DNA of 32,175 nucleotides from positions 1-32,175 of the forward strand of contig CAJFUL010000021.1 in assembly GCA_904420245.1 (NCBI GenBank). The letters are read 5' to 3'. Numbering within the stretch: the first letter of the stretch is position 1; each line of letters starts with the position of its first letter. Shown here in pieces: positions 6,841-15,452 of the stretch. Made by a program: the position numbers and the translations under genes. The notes under the pieces were generated by a model, which did no database searches, had not been told where the DNA came from, and saw only the letters and a list, made by a program, of their open reading frames with translations. This DNA comes from Candidatus Paralachnospira avium. GTDB lineage: Bacteria; Bacillota; Clostridia; Lachnospirales; Lachnospiraceae.

Positions 6841-8403
6841 ATGACTCCAAGACGAGGCGCCCTCTATATCCGGGTCTCCACCCAGGAACAGGCCGAGCTC
6901 TCTCCCAGCTCCCAAAAACGCCTTCTGCTGGAATATGCCGCGGACCACGCCGTCTGTGTGGATCCCGCCCATATTTTCGTGGAAAGCATCTCCGGCCGGC
7001 ACGCCAGCCGCCGTCCCCAGTTCCTGCAAATGATCGCCCTGGCCAAACGCCACGCCTTCGACGTGATCCTGGTCTGGAAATTTTCCCGGTTCGCCAGGAA
7101 CCAGGAGGAGAGCATCGTATACAAGAGCATGCTGAAGCGGGACCAGGTGGAAGTGGTCAGCATAAGCGAACCAATCTCCTCCGATCCCTTTGGCAGCCTG
7201 ATGGAGCGGATCATCGAATGGATGGACGAATATTACTCCATCCGCCTCTCCGGCGACGTATCCAGAGGCATGCAGGAAAAGGCCAGACAGGGTGGCTTTC
7301 AGGCCAGGCCGCCCCTGGGCTACCGGATCCCCCACCCGGGCGCCCATCCGGAGCCGGCCGGGGAGGAGGCTTCCGTGATCGTCCGGATCTTCACCCGGTA
7401 TGTCCGTGAGAAAGCCAGTCCCCTCCAGATCGCCAGAGAGCTCAACGCGGCCGGCGTCAGGACCGCCTCCGGCGGCGCTTTCGAGGCCAGGGCCATCCGC
7501 TACATCCTGAAAAATCCCATGTACGCCGGTCTCCTGCGGTGGGGCAGGGACGACGCTTCCGGCCTCCCCGTGATCCGGGAGGGAGCTTTTCCTCCCCTCA
7601 TAGACAGAGCGCTCTTTGAAGCGGCGGGCCGGCGCCTCAGGGAGACGGAAGGCTCCGGCAGACGTCCGCCGGAAGCGGCGGCCCACTGGCTCTCCGGCCT
7701 GGTGAAGTGTTCCGCCTGCGGCCGCAGCCTGGCGTACTCTTCCCGCCGTTCCCCATCGGGAAAGCGCTGCGGGAGCTTCCAGTGCTGGGGGTATCTGAAG
7801 GGCAAGTGCGCAGTCTCCCATCAGATCAGCGAAAGGAAACTGACGGAGGCTGTCCTCTCCTCCCTGTCCCGTCTTCTGCTCCCCGGCCGTTTCCATCTCC
7901 TTCCCAGAACCTCCTCCCGGTCCTCCGGAACGTATCCCGATCCCCTCCCCGTCTCCCAGCTCGCGCTGCTGCGCCGAAAAAAAGCCAGAGCCAGGGAGGC
8001 CTACCTGGGAGGCGCCGATACCCTGGAGGAATACCAAAAGACCTGCTGGGATCTGGAAGCGGAAGAAGCTCTCCTGCGGCAGCGGTTCGGGCTCCGGGAC
8101 AGCGTTCCCATCCGAAAGGAAGGCGCTGCGTATCCGCCGGATGCTTCTCCCCGGGAAAACCATCCTCAGGATGCCGGAAAGGCTTCCGGGGAGTTCCCCG
8201 AAAGCCTTTCTGAACTGCTTGCCTCCCCGGCTCTGGACACAGCTTCCAAAAACCGGGCCGCACATGCTTTTCTCTCAAAGATCGTCTATCACAAAGAGAC
8301 CGGACAGCTGGAGTTCTTTCTCCCGGGCTGCCTCCCTCCCTCCCAAAAGGATGACCCAATGGGGCTCCAAAGAGCTGGGGGACCAGGGATATTCTCCCAT
8401 TGA
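6841..8403 (+). CDS. Large serine recombinase (site-specific integrase/excisionase)
   Basis: The product is 520 residues and is predicted to cut and rejoin attB/attP or attL/attR through a serine-DNA link. The resolvase domain covers about residues 5-150, with the nucleophile Ser13 in LYIRVSTQEQ and a FSRFARN motif. The recombinase domain follows (about 160-275: GYRIPHP, IRYILKNPMYAGLLRWG). A zinc ribbon has Cys290, Cys293, Cys315 and Cys323, and a helical tail completes the order typical of the family. GGGAGG precedes the ATG by 8 bases. The reading frame crosses the right att site: codons after 8350 are host DNA read in a different frame, and the TGA at 8401-8403 is supplied by the host. 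In the excised circle the frame would instead stay open for 142 codons on the left side of the element. Confidence 0.95.
   Translation: MTPRRGALYIRVSTQEQAELSPSSQKRLLLEYAADHAVCVDPAHIFVESISGRHASRRPQFLQMIALAKRHAFDVILVWKFSRFARNQEESIVYKSMLKRDQVEVVSISEPISSDPFGSLMERIIEWMDEYYSIRLSGDVSRGMQEKARQGGFQARPPLGYRIPHPGAHPEPAGEEASVIVRIFTRYVREKASPLQIARELNAAGVRTASGGAFEARAIRYILKNPMYAGLLRWGRDDASGLPVIREGAFPPLIDRALFEAAGRRLRETEGSGRRPPEAAAHWLSGLVKCSACGRSLAYSSRRSPSGKRCGSFQCWGYLKGKCAVSHQISERKLTEAVLSSLSRLLLPGRFHLLPRTSSRSSGTYPDPLPVSQLALLRRKKARAREAYLGGADTLEEYQKTCWDLEAEEALLRQRFGLRDSVPIRKEGAAYPPDASPRENHPQDAGKASGEFPESLSELLASPALDTASKNRAAHAFLSKIVYHKETGQLEFFLPGCLPPSQKDDPMGLQRAGGPGIFSH
8336..8365. other. attR of the intervening element
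   Basis: The element half-site CTCCCTCCCAAAAGG (8336-8350) meets the host half-site CCAATGGGGC (8356-8365). Joined with the attL halves, the host arms give a near-perfect inverted repeat (GCCCCgATTGG / CCAATGGGGC). The element arms match at 10 of 15 positions. Confidence 0.75.
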
Positions 8404-8737
8404 GATCCTCCGCCACTTTTATGGGCAGGATATGTACATCAATACGGCGGAACAGATCTCCGGGATCCCCGCCTCCTGGCCGGGAGAGAACCTGACCATA
8501 GGCTCCAGCGGGCCGAAAGTACAGCAGATGCAGGAACAGCTCAACAGCATCGCCAGCGTATACAGCGCCATCCCTTCCCTGAATCCCGACGGGATCTACG
8601 GGGAAGCCACCAGGAATTCCGTCCGCGCCTTCCAGTCCGTCTTCGGTCTGCCGGAAACAGGCGTGGTGGACTTTCGCACCTGGTATAAGATCTCGGAGAT
8701 CTATGTGGCCGTCACCCGCATCGCGGAACTGAATTGA
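8351..8737 (+). CDS. 3' part of interrupted gene: peptidoglycan-binding domain
   Basis: This is the C-terminal continuation of the gene that starts at 4028; the shared codon ATG (8351-8353) is followed by 127 residues. The first part (TQWGSKELGDQGYSPIEIL) continues the SpoIID-like domain. A PG_binding_1-type helical domain follows (GPKVQQMQEQLNSIA, DGIYGEATRNSVRAFQSVFG). The chain ends at the TGA at 8735-8737. It has no start codon context or ribosome site of its own at the junction, so it is probably silent unless the element is removed. A frame beginning at 8141 is open upstream, but that part overlaps the recombinase gene in another frame and is not coding. Its TGA is only 20 bases from the phoR stop on the other strand. 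Confidence 0.9.
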   Translation: MTQWGSKELGDQGYSPIEILRHFYGQDMYINTAEQISGIPASWPGENLTIGSSGPKVQQMQEQLNSIASVYSAIPSLNPDGIYGEATRNSVRAFQSVFGLPETGVVDFRTWYKISEIYVAVTRIAELN

Positions 8738-8757
8738 CCGGTTCCCAAGGATCCCGT

Positions 8758-10158
8758 TTATTCTGCGATCACCGGAAGACGCACCGTAAAGGTGGTCCCC
8801 ACATCCACCTGGCTCTCCAGCTTGATGCTCCCTCCGTAATAGCTGACGATATGTTTTACGATGGAAAGGCCAAGACCGGTGCCGCCCATCTTTTTGCTCC
8901 TGCCCTTGTCCACCCGGTAAAACCGCTCAAATACACGCCGCTGGGCTTCCTTGGGGATCCCCACTCCCGTATCGCTGACCACCAGGATCATATCCTCCTG
9001 GTCGGCGGTGACGGTCAGGCGGACGATCCCGTCCGGCTTGTTGTATTTGATGCCGTTGACCAGAAGATTGCTGAGGAGCTCCTGGATCTGCTGCACGTTG
9101 GCCTTCACCGTCAGCGGCTTGCACTCCGTCACCACCTTGATGCCGTAGTCGTTGGCCATGGGAGTAATGGAAGACAAGACGTCCTCGATGAGAGGATAGA
9201 TCTGGAACTTGGTCATCTCCACCTGGACATCCTTGGTCTCCAGCTTGGAGATCATCAGGATGTCGTTGATGAGGTTCGTCATGCGGTCCGCTTCCGTCTC
9301 GATCCTGCCCAGAAAATCCTTCTGCACGTCGGGCTTGGTCACCAGACCGCTCTCCAGAAGCTCCGTATAGCCTTTGATGGAGGTGATGGGCGTCTTCAGC
9401 TCATGAGAAGCGTTGGAAAAGAATTCCTGGCGGATGATCCGCTCCAGCTCCAGCTTCTTCACATAACCGCCGATCTCCGCCGACATCTGGTTCACGGCGT
9501 CTATGATCACATTGAGCTCGTCGTAGCGGTAATGCTTCATGAAGATCTCCGGTTCTCCCTTATCCACCTTCCGCAGCTCCGCCGCGATCTCATTGAGAGG
9601 CGTTGTGATGGAACGGGCCAGCCGCTCCGCCATGAAGAAGGAGGCCGCCATGGCCACCGCGATCCCCGTCAGCGCCGCCGGTATGAGGATCCTCAGATAC
9701 GTAAAAAGCCCCTCATAGGGCACCGCCAGCCGCAGGATATACCCCTCCTCCGTCTGGACGGCCGCGTAGAGCATCTGCTGGTGGATGGTGGAAGAATACC
9801 TCTGGGCAAAGCCCCGGCCCTCCTTCAGGGCCTGCTGCACTTCCTCCCTCCCCAGATGGTTCTCCATCTGCTCCTGTTCATCGTCCGGCACTCCGTTGTC
9901 CGCCAGCACTTCTCCGTCTGCCGTAAGCACCGTCACACGGATATTCTCGTTGCCCTCGATGGAGCAGATTTCCTGGATCTCCTGCTCCACATCCCCGGTG
10001 TAATCCAGGGCGTAGTCGATCATGTAAAGCCGGTCCAGCAGGTCTTCTTCCGTCTGCCGGAGGTTCCTTCCGCCCATCATCAGGCAGAACACCAAATTGC
10101 TGGCCAGAAGGGCCAGCAAAATGATCCATACAAATTTTCTGAATATGGCCTTTTTCAA
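8758..10158 (-). CDS. phoR: Phosphate-responsive sensor histidine kinase
   Basis: The product is 466 residues. It has two membrane segments (about 8-28 and 160-180) enclosing an extracellular sensor region, then a HAMP linker (ARSITTPLNEIAAELRKV). The phosphoacceptor domain contains the H box SHELKTPITSIKGYTELL, and the HATPase domain has NGIKYNKPDG, DTGVGIP and GGTGLGLSIVKH. It presumably phosphorylates the neighbouring PhoB when phosphate is short. Its ATG overlaps the phoB stop by 4 bases, so they are coupled. Placement beside pstS and pstCAB-phoU supports the phosphate role. The symbol phoR rests on context; the kinase domain alone is not specific. Confidence 0.9.
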   Translation of the reverse strand: MKKAIFRKFVWIILLALLASNLVFCLMMGGRNLRQTEEDLLDRLYMIDYALDYTGDVEQEIQEICSIEGNENIRVTVLTADGEVLADNGVPDDEQEQMENHLGREEVQQALKEGRGFAQRYSSTIHQQMLYAAVQTEEGYILRLAVPYEGLFTYLRILIPAALTGIAVAMAASFFMAERLARSITTPLNEIAAELRKVDKGEPEIFMKHYRYDELNVIIDAVNQMSAEIGGYVKKLELERIIRQEFFSNASHELKTPITSIKGYTELLESGLVTKPDVQKDFLGRIETEADRMTNLINDILMISKLETKDVQVEMTKFQIYPLIEDVLSSITPMANDYGIKVVTECKPLTVKANVQQIQELLSNLLVNGIKYNKPDGIVRLTVTADQEDMILVVSDTGVGIPKEAQRRVFERFYRVDKGRSKKMGGTGLGLSIVKHIVSYYGGSIKLESQVDVGTTFTVRLPVIAE

Positions 10159-10853
10159 TCTTCCTTCTCCTGCCCGTAAAAACGGTATCCCACTCCCCGG
10201 ACCGTCCGGATCAGTTCCGCTCCATTATCTCCCAGCTTCTGGCGGAGGCTCCGGATATGCATATCCAGAGTCCTGGATTCCCCCTCATACTCATAACCCC
10301 ATATCTGATTCAAGATCTGCTCCCTGGTGACGACCCGGTTCTTATTCTCCACCAGATATTTAAGGAGCTCATATTCCTTTAAGGTCAGGTGGAGCAGGCT
10401 GCCGTCCAGGAAGACCTCTCTGGTCTCCGGCCGGATCACCAGGTTCCCTTCCTCCAGCCTGTCGGCCAGCTGATGATCCTTTCCGCTCTCCCGCCGCAGC
10501 TGGGAACGGACCCTGGCCGCCAGCTCCAGCACGCTGAAGGGCTTGGTCATATAGTCGTCGGCTCCCCGGTCCAGACCGATCACCTTATCAAATTCCTTAT
10601 CCTTGGCCGTCAGGACAATGATGGGCGTCCCGCTCACCTGGGGCGTCCTCCGGATCTCCTCAATGGCCTCCAGGCCATCCATCCCCGGAAGCATGATGTC
10701 AAAGATAGCCAGAGAAGGCCGGTCCTTTACGATCTGCTCCAGCGCCGGCTCAGCCGCCTCGAAGGCTTCCACCTGATACCCATAGCTGGCAAGGGCCGCT
10801 GTGATCAGCTCCCGTATATTTTCATCATCCTCTATGACATAGATCAGTTCCAT
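10155..10853 (-). CDS. phoB: Phosphate regulon response regulator, OmpR family
   Basis: The product is 232 residues (PhoB/PhoP type). The receiver domain (about 1-120) has the acidic pair EDDE near the start, the phosphorylation Asp in LAIFDIMLPGMDG, and the Lys of MTKPFS. The winged-helix DNA-binding domain (about 130-228) ends with the typical RTVRGVGYRF. AGGAGG is 5 bases before the ATG. It is expected to bind the TTTACA-type repeats found upstream of pstS and pstC in this window. The gene comes after the terminator that follows pstS, so it may have its own promoter in 10854-10994; I could not identify one with confidence. Confidence 0.92.
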   Translation of the reverse strand: MELIYVIEDDENIRELITAALASYGYQVEAFEAAEPALEQIVKDRPSLAIFDIMLPGMDGLEAIEEIRRTPQVSGTPIIVLTAKDKEFDKVIGLDRGADDYMTKPFSVLELAARVRSQLRRESGKDHQLADRLEEGNLVIRPETREVFLDGSLLHLTLKEYELLKYLVENKNRVVTREQILNQIWGYEYEGESRTLDMHIRSLRQKLGDNGAELIRTVRGVGYRFYGQEKED

Positions 10854-10994
10854 CGATTCCTCCTGATGCTGTTTCGCTTAAAAACCCCTGTATCCGCAGG
10901 TCCCGGCGCAGCCGCGAAGCGGCGCGGTTTCTTCCGGGAACAAAGAGCGCCTCCCACAGAGCATTTCCGCTCTGCTCAGGTCCCCGTTTCCTGC
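10854..10994. other. Intergenic region between phoB and the pstS terminator
   Basis: No gene is seen. It holds a GC-rich stem (GCCGC-GAA-GCGGC near 10911-10923) and a GGGAACAAAG...TCCCACAG stretch (about 10936-10963) resembling sequence just after the dispersed repeat at 31995-32029. It may be a diverged member of that repeat family. Confidence 0.35.
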
Positions 10995-11032
10995 AAAAAA
11001 GAAGCAGGGTGGGCAGGAAGCCTGCTCACCCT
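10995..11032 (-). terminator. Terminator of pstS
   Basis: On the minus strand a 12-bp stem AGGGTGAGCAGG/CCTGCCCACCCT (one G-T pair) with a 3-base loop is followed by GCTTCTTTTTT. Confidence 0.8.
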
Positions 11033-11084
11033 ACTAGTGTAAACGATTTTCAGATTCTTGTAAACCGCTGCCTTTCCGAATCCG

Positions 11085-11990
11085 TTAGTCGGGAAGAATC
11101 AGGCCTGCTCCTGTGATGATGTCCTGGCCCTCGGGGCTGGCGATGTAGTCGAACCATGCCTGCACCAGCTCGCTCTGCTCAGAGATCTCACCCTTGGTGG
11201 CCATCACGAAGGGACGGCTCAGCACATATGTACCGGCTTTGATGTTCTCCTCAGTAGCGTCCACGCCGTCAAGCTGAAGGGGCTTTACTGTGTCATCTAC
11301 CACATCCAGGGATACATAGCCGATGGCTCCGGGAGTAGCTGCGACTCTGGCCATCACGCCGCCGGTGCTGTCCAGCTCAGAGGAGTACGCGCACTGATCT
11401 TCAATGCCAAGGATCTCCTCAAAAGCTCCTCTTGTACCGGAACCAGCCTCTCTGCCGATGACAACGATGGGGCTGTCGGAACCGCCCACCTCGCTCCAGT
11501 TGGTGATCTCACCGGTGTAGATGGATACCAGCTGATCCTGGGTCAGGCTGGATACTTCGTTGGAAGGATCGGTCACGATGGCGATACCATCGATGGCGAT
11601 GATGTTCTCAACAACACCTGCGGATTTCTCCTCATCGGTCAGGGCTCTGGAAGAATTGCCGATGTCCACGGTGCCGGCGGTAACGGCCTCGATACCTGCG
11701 CCGGAACCAACATACTCTGCATTTACCGTTACATCAGGATTGGCTTCCATGAATGCTTCCTGAAGCGCCGTCACAACTACCTCCATGGAAGTAGATCCGC
11801 TCAGGGAAATGGAACCGCTCAGATCGCCTGCCGCCTGTGTGGCCTCTGTTGTATCGCCCTCAGCCTCGGTGGAATCTCCCTGCGCCTCAGCCGTAGTAGC
11901 CGCTGTCGTCTCCTCATTGCTGCTTCCGCATGCTGCCAAAGAAAAGAGCATCATGCCTGTCATAACTGCCGCGAGAATTTTCTTTCTCAT
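11085..11990 (-). CDS. pstS: Phosphate-binding lipoprotein of the Pst transporter
   Basis: The product is 301 residues. A lipoprotein signal ends at Cys21 (MMLFSLAAC), followed by an acidic Thr/Glu-rich linker and the PstS binding fold (SISLSGSTSMEVVVTAL, the EAGSGTRGAFEEILG phosphate-contact motif, ATPGAIGYVSLDVV). It captures phosphate outside the membrane for PstC/PstA. The ATG at 11990 is chosen because a signal peptide starts there and GGAG lies upstream; the longer frame to 12041 adds a charged stretch inconsistent with a signal. It sits after phoU rather than ahead of pstC, has its own PhoP-box-like repeats and ends at its own terminator, so it is probably a separate unit that can be made in excess. 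Confidence 0.95.
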   Translation of the reverse strand: MRKKILAAVMTGMMLFSLAACGSSNEETTAATTAEAQGDSTEAEGDTTEATQAAGDLSGSISLSGSTSMEVVVTALQEAFMEANPDVTVNAEYVGSGAGIEAVTAGTVDIGNSSRALTDEEKSAGVVENIIAIDGIAIVTDPSNEVSSLTQDQLVSIYTGEITNWSEVGGSDSPIVVIGREAGSGTRGAFEEILGIEDQCAYSSELDSTGGVMARVAATPGAIGYVSLDVVDDTVKPLQLDGVDATEENIKAGTYVLSRPFVMATKGEISEQSELVQAWFDYIASPEGQDIITGAGLILPD

Positions 11991-12039
11991 CTTCAATACT
12001 CTCCTTTTTTGTTTTCTACTTTTCCTTTGGAACACCCAC

Positions 12040-12105
12040 AATATACCACTGGTTTTTTGCGGGAACCATCAGGGTTTTCCTTATTTTCTGTAAAGTTTCC
12101 GTAAA
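12040..12105 (-). promoter_or_regulatory. PhoP/PhoB box pair and promoter of pstS
   Basis: Read on the minus strand, TTTACG (12105-12100) and TTTACA (12094-12089) form 11-bp-spaced direct repeats, like Bacillus PhoP boxes (TTWACA-N5). A possible -10, TATATT (12045-12040), has a weak -35 TGGTTC 17 bases upstream, as expected for an activated promoter. Confidence 0.6.
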
Positions 12106-12125
12106 GTTCCCTATGATTTCTGTAA

Positions 12126-12791
12126 TCACAAAAGGCGGATATTCTTCACGTTTCCGGTCTCGTTGAACTCTGTCCATTCACAGATATTGACCGCGTGATC
12201 CGCGATCCTCTCCAGGTATTTGGCGATCATCAGGATATCCACGCAGTTGTCCACCGTCTCCTTCTTGCCCTGGAGAAGGACCGCGATCTCTTCCTTGACC
12301 ACATTAAAGAGGTTATCCACCTCATCATCGGCTTCCGTGACCTGGAAAGCCAGCTTCGTATCCCGGTTGATGTAAGCGCTGATGGCATCCTTCATCATCT
12401 TTTTGGCCTTGGTAGCCATTTCGATGATATGCCCCACATCATGGACCACGTCCGCCTCACCGATCCGCAGCACCAGCTCCGCGATGTCCTGGGCGTGATC
12501 TCCGATCCGCTCCAGATCCGTCACGATCTTCAGAGCCGAAGAGACCAGGCGCAGATCCCTGGCCACCACCGGCTGCTGATGCAGCATGAGGGAGAGGCAC
12601 TGGGCCTCGATGGAACGCTGCATATCGTCTACGGCCCTGTCGCCCCGGACGATCTCCTGGGCCAGTTCCACATTCCGCTTCTCGAAGGATGCCAGAGATT
12701 TTTCGATGTTGTTCTCCACCAGATCCCCCATCTCCTCCAAGGACCTGTTTAACTCCTCCAGCTCCTTCTGATAATTCACTCTCGTCGTCAC
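12126..12791 (-). CDS. phoU: Phosphate transport regulator PhoU
   Basis: The product is 221 residues, all helical, with two PhoU repeats. Each carries the metal-binding type motif (DLERIGDHAQDI near residue 90, YLERIADHAVNI near 195). It links the Pst transporter to PhoR and dampens the regulon when phosphate is plentiful. The GTG at 12791 is chosen because AGGAGG lies 8 bases upstream; a TTG two codons earlier would be too close to that site. It follows pstB after 26 bases and closes the pstCAB-phoU operon. Confidence 0.95.
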   Translation of the reverse strand: MTTRVNYQKELEELNRSLEEMGDLVENNIEKSLASFEKRNVELAQEIVRGDRAVDDMQRSIEAQCLSLMLHQQPVVARDLRLVSSALKIVTDLERIGDHAQDIAELVLRIGEADVVHDVGHIIEMATKAKKMMKDAISAYINRDTKLAFQVTEADDEVDNLFNVVKEEIAVLLQGKKETVDNCVDILMIAKYLERIADHAVNICEWTEFNETGNVKNIRLL

Positions 12792-12817
12792 AACCAAAAC
12801 CTCCTTCTATGTTTCCA

Positions 12818-13576
12818 TCAACCGAAACGTCCGGTGATGTAATCTTCCGTCCTCTTATCCTTGGGACGCGCGAATATCTCGTCGGTGGTATTGAACTCCA
12901 CCATCTCTCCCACCAGGAAGAACGCCGTATAGTCCGAAATACGGGCAGCCTGCTGCATATTATGGGTCACGATCACAACCGTATAGTCCTGCCGCAGTTC
13001 CGCCATCAGATCCTCGATCTTCAGTGTGGAGATGGGATCCAGAGCCGATGTGGGCTCATCCATCAGGAGCACCTCCGGCTCCACCGCCAGCGCCCTGGCG
13101 ATGCAGAGTCTCTGCTGCTGTCCTCCGGACAGGCCCAGAGCGGATTTTTTCAGCCGGTCCTTGACTTCGTCAAAGATGGCCGCGGAACGCAGGCTCTTTT
13201 CCACGATCTCGTCCAGCTTGGCCTTCTGCTTGATGCCGTGGATCCTGGGGCCGTAAGCCACATTGTCGTAGATGCTCATGGGAAAAGGATTGGGCTGCTG
13301 GAACACCATGCCCACCTTTTTCCTCAGGAGGGTCGTATCCACAGCCGGATCATAAATATCCTCCCCGTCCAGAAGCACCTTTCCGTCTATCTTCACCCCG
13401 GGGACCAGGTCGTTCATCCTGTTCAAAGTCTTCAGGAAAGTGGACTTGCCGCAGCCGGAAGGACCGATGAAGGCTGTGACCGCCTTTTCCTTGATCTCCA
13501 TGTTCACGTCTTTTAAGGCATGGTTCTCTCCATAATATAAATTCAGCTTTTCTGTTGATATTTTCGTGGACAGCAT
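12818..13576 (-). CDS. pstB: Phosphate ABC transporter ATP-binding protein
   Basis: The product is 252 residues and powers phosphate import through PstC/PstA. Visible motifs are Walker [13 protein letters not shown], the Q-loop (VFQQPNPFP), the ABC signature LSGGQQQR, Walker [13 protein letters not shown], and the switch His in VTHNMQQA. The start at 13576 has AGGAGG 6 bases upstream and gives a normal family length; an open extension to 13615 overlaps pstA and is rejected. The gap to pstA is 10 bases. Confidence 0.97.
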   Translation of the reverse strand: MLSTKISTEKLNLYYGENHALKDVNMEIKEKAVTAFIGPSGCGKSTFLKTLNRMNDLVPGVKIDGKVLLDGEDIYDPAVDTTLLRKKVGMVFQQPNPFPMSIYDNVAYGPRIHGIKQKAKLDEIVEKSLRSAAIFDEVKDRLKKSALGLSGGQQQRLCIARALAVEPEVLLMDEPTSALDPISTLKIEDLMAELRQDYTVVIVTHNMQQAARISDYTAFFLVGEMVEFNTTDEIFARPKDKRTEDYITGRFG

Positions 13577-13586
13577 ATCTTTCCTC

Positions 13587-14486
13587 CTATTTCCTCTTTC
13601 TCTTCTGCCGTTCATCCAGTCTCGTCACGTCAAAGCGCCTGGACAGGAACTTGGTCAGGGCGTTGATAAACAGCACGATGACCAGAAGCACCACGGCAAT
13701 CCCGAAGGCTTCGTCGTATTCCGCGTTGGTCATCCGCAGATACATCTCGATGGTGAGGGTTCCTCCGGATTCCAATATCTTCGAGAAGGCTCCGCCCACG
13801 CTGTTGGGCAGGAAATAACCGCTGCCTGCCGTGAAGATCAGGGCTGCCGATTCGCCTACGATCCTGCCGATGCCCAGGATCACGCCGGTGATGATGCCCG
13901 GCATGGCCGACGGCAGCAGGATGGTGCGGATCATATACCATTTGGTGGCTCCGATCCCCAGGGCGCCGCTCCTGTAGCTGTCGGGCACCGTCCGCAGGGC
14001 TTCCTGGGTATTCCTGGTGATCAGCGGCAGGATCAGAAGGGTCAGAGTCAGGGAACCGGTCAGGATGGAATATCCCAGTCCCAGCACATTTCCAAAGAAC
14101 ACCATGCCGAACATACCGAAGATGATGGAAGGGATACCGGAAAGCGTCTCCGTCGTGAACTCAATGGCACGGACCAGTTTTCCCGGCTTTGCGTACTCAT
14201 TCAGGTAGATGGCCGCGCCCACTCCCAGAGGAGTCGCGATCAGCAGGGTGATCACAACGATATACAACGTGTTCAGAAGGTTTCCCGCGATCCCGTAAGT
14301 CCCGTTCCTGCTGCTCTTTACCGTGGTAAGGAACGTCCAGTCAACCTGGCCTATGCCGCGGACAAACACATAGACGATGATCCCTACCACCAGCAGGATG
14401 GAGATCATGGCACACAGATAGATAAGTCCGGTCAGGACCGCATCTCCCGGATGCTTTTTCTTTATGTAGATACTATTTGCCTGCAT
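13587..14486 (-). CDS. pstA: Phosphate ABC transporter permease PstA
   Basis: The product is 299 residues with about six membrane segments. It has the binding-protein-dependent permease signature that contacts PstB ([20 protein letters not shown]) and [12 protein letters not shown] in the core. It pairs with PstC to form the membrane channel. Its start overlaps the pstC end by 14 bases, so it is read in the same operon. The tail is strongly basic ([17 protein letters not shown]). Confidence 0.96.
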   Translation of the reverse strand: MQANSIYIKKKHPGDAVLTGLIYLCAMISILLVVGIIVYVFVRGIGQVDWTFLTTVKSSRNGTYGIAGNLLNTLYIVVITLLIATPLGVGAAIYLNEYAKPGKLVRAIEFTTETLSGIPSIIFGMFGMVFFGNVLGLGYSILTGSLTLTLLILPLITRNTQEALRTVPDSYRSGALGIGATKWYMIRTILLPSAMPGIITGVILGIGRIVGESAALIFTAGSGYFLPNSVGGAFSKILESGGTLTIEMYLRMTNAEYDEAFGIAVVLLVIVLFINALTKFLSRRFDVTRLDERQKRKRK

Positions 14487-15408
14487 CTTGCGCTCCTTTC
14501 TTCATGATCCTGCTCAGCACCAGATTGATGATCATGATAAACACAAACAGCACCAGTCCGATGGTGAACAGCACCTGGCGGTGAAGTCCGCTGGAATAGG
14601 ACATCTCGCTGACCATGGCCGTCGTCAGGAACCGGACGGAATTGAAGGGAAGCGGAAGGTTCACCGAATTTCCGGCCACCATGGTGATGGCCATGGCCTC
14701 TCCGATGGCCCTGCCCACGCCCAGGACCACCGCCGTGGCGATGCCGGACTTCGCCGCCGGAAGGGTCACATGGAAGATGGTCTGGATCCTGGTGGCTCCC
14801 AAGGCCAGGGAGGTCATCCTGTAATCCCTGGGGACTGCCCGCAGCGCGGACTCGCTGATGTTGATGACCGTGGGAAGGATCATGATGGCCAGCACCAGGA
14901 CCGCGCACAGGAGATTGGCTCCTCCTGTCCACTGGTGCGTGGTGGAACCTTTGAACACAGCCAGCTCCAGCTTATACATCAGAGGGTTCAGGACCAGGAG
15001 GCCCACAAGGCCGTAAACCACAGAAGGGATACCGGCCAAAAGCTCAATGACGGGCTTCACGATCTTTGTCACTCTCGCCGGCGCCACTTCCGACAGGAAG
15101 ATGGCGGTGAACAGACCGATGGGCACGCCGATCAGCAATGCCAGCGCCGTACCGATGATGGACGTCAGGATAATGTACAGGATCCCGAAGCTGGGGCTGT
15201 CCGCCGTAGGCGCCCAGGAGGTGCCCAGCAGGACTTCTCCGATCCCTACCTTTCCCAGAGCCGGTGTCCCCTGGATGATCATGTAGGCTGTGATGACCAC
15301 CACGGCCAGGATCGCAAAGACACCGCAGACCAGGAAGATTCGGGAAGCAATTTTTTCTGTCAGGCTTTTCGCTTTGCTGCTTCCAACAATACTAAATGAC
15401 TGTTTCAT
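14473..15408 (-). CDS. pstC: Phosphate ABC transporter permease PstC
   Basis: The product is 311 residues with a membrane segment near 30-50 and about five more. The permease signature reads ALRAVPRDYRMTSLALGAT, and LLAGIPSVVYGLVG matches the core of PstA. The ATG at 15408 is preferred over the GTG two codons earlier because AGGAG stands 5 bases before it. It is the first gene of pstCAB-phoU and lies downstream of a five-unit PhoP box array. Confidence 0.96.
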   Translation of the reverse strand: MKQSFSIVGSSKAKSLTEKIASRIFLVCGVFAILAVVVITAYMIIQGTPALGKVGIGEVLLGTSWAPTADSPSFGILYIILTSIIGTALALLIGVPIGLFTAIFLSEVAPARVTKIVKPVIELLAGIPSVVYGLVGLLVLNPLMYKLELAVFKGSTTHQWTGGANLLCAVLVLAIMILPTVINISESALRAVPRDYRMTSLALGATRIQTIFHVTLPAAKSGIATAVVLGVGRAIGEAMAITMVAGNSVNLPLPFNSVRFLTTAMVSEMSYSSGLHRQVLFTIGLVLFVFIMIINLVLSRIMKKGAQDAGK

Positions 15409-15452
15409 AATCACTCCTCTTTCTTGATCGACCTGATTTATCTCTTTCCTAA

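Larger units (their letters stand above)
4896..8353. mobile_element. 3453-bp intervening element of a large serine recombinase, inserted in a coding sequence
   Basis: The element is bounded by GGATG at 4896-4900 and 8349-8353. One copy of GGATG plus 3448 bp between the two copies makes the 3453-bp unit that would be lost on excision. Inside, from left to right, are endolysin (minus), holin (minus), tRNA-Ala (plus), a 62-residue ORF (minus) and a serine recombinase (plus) whose end lies on the right boundary. No capsid, tail, replication or repressor gene is present, so it is far smaller than a prophage or the known skin elements. Deleting it rejoins the host reading frame exactly (host codon 291 followed by the codon at 8354). 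There are no terminal inverted repeats and no DDE transposase. Insertion is certain from frame and domain continuity; programmed excision is inferred. Confidence 0.88.

Noticed and set aside
4896-8353. Transposon insertion with a 5-bp target duplication (GGATG)
   Set aside because: There are no terminal inverted repeats and no DDE transposase. The ends instead form paired attB/attP arms and the element encodes a serine recombinase.
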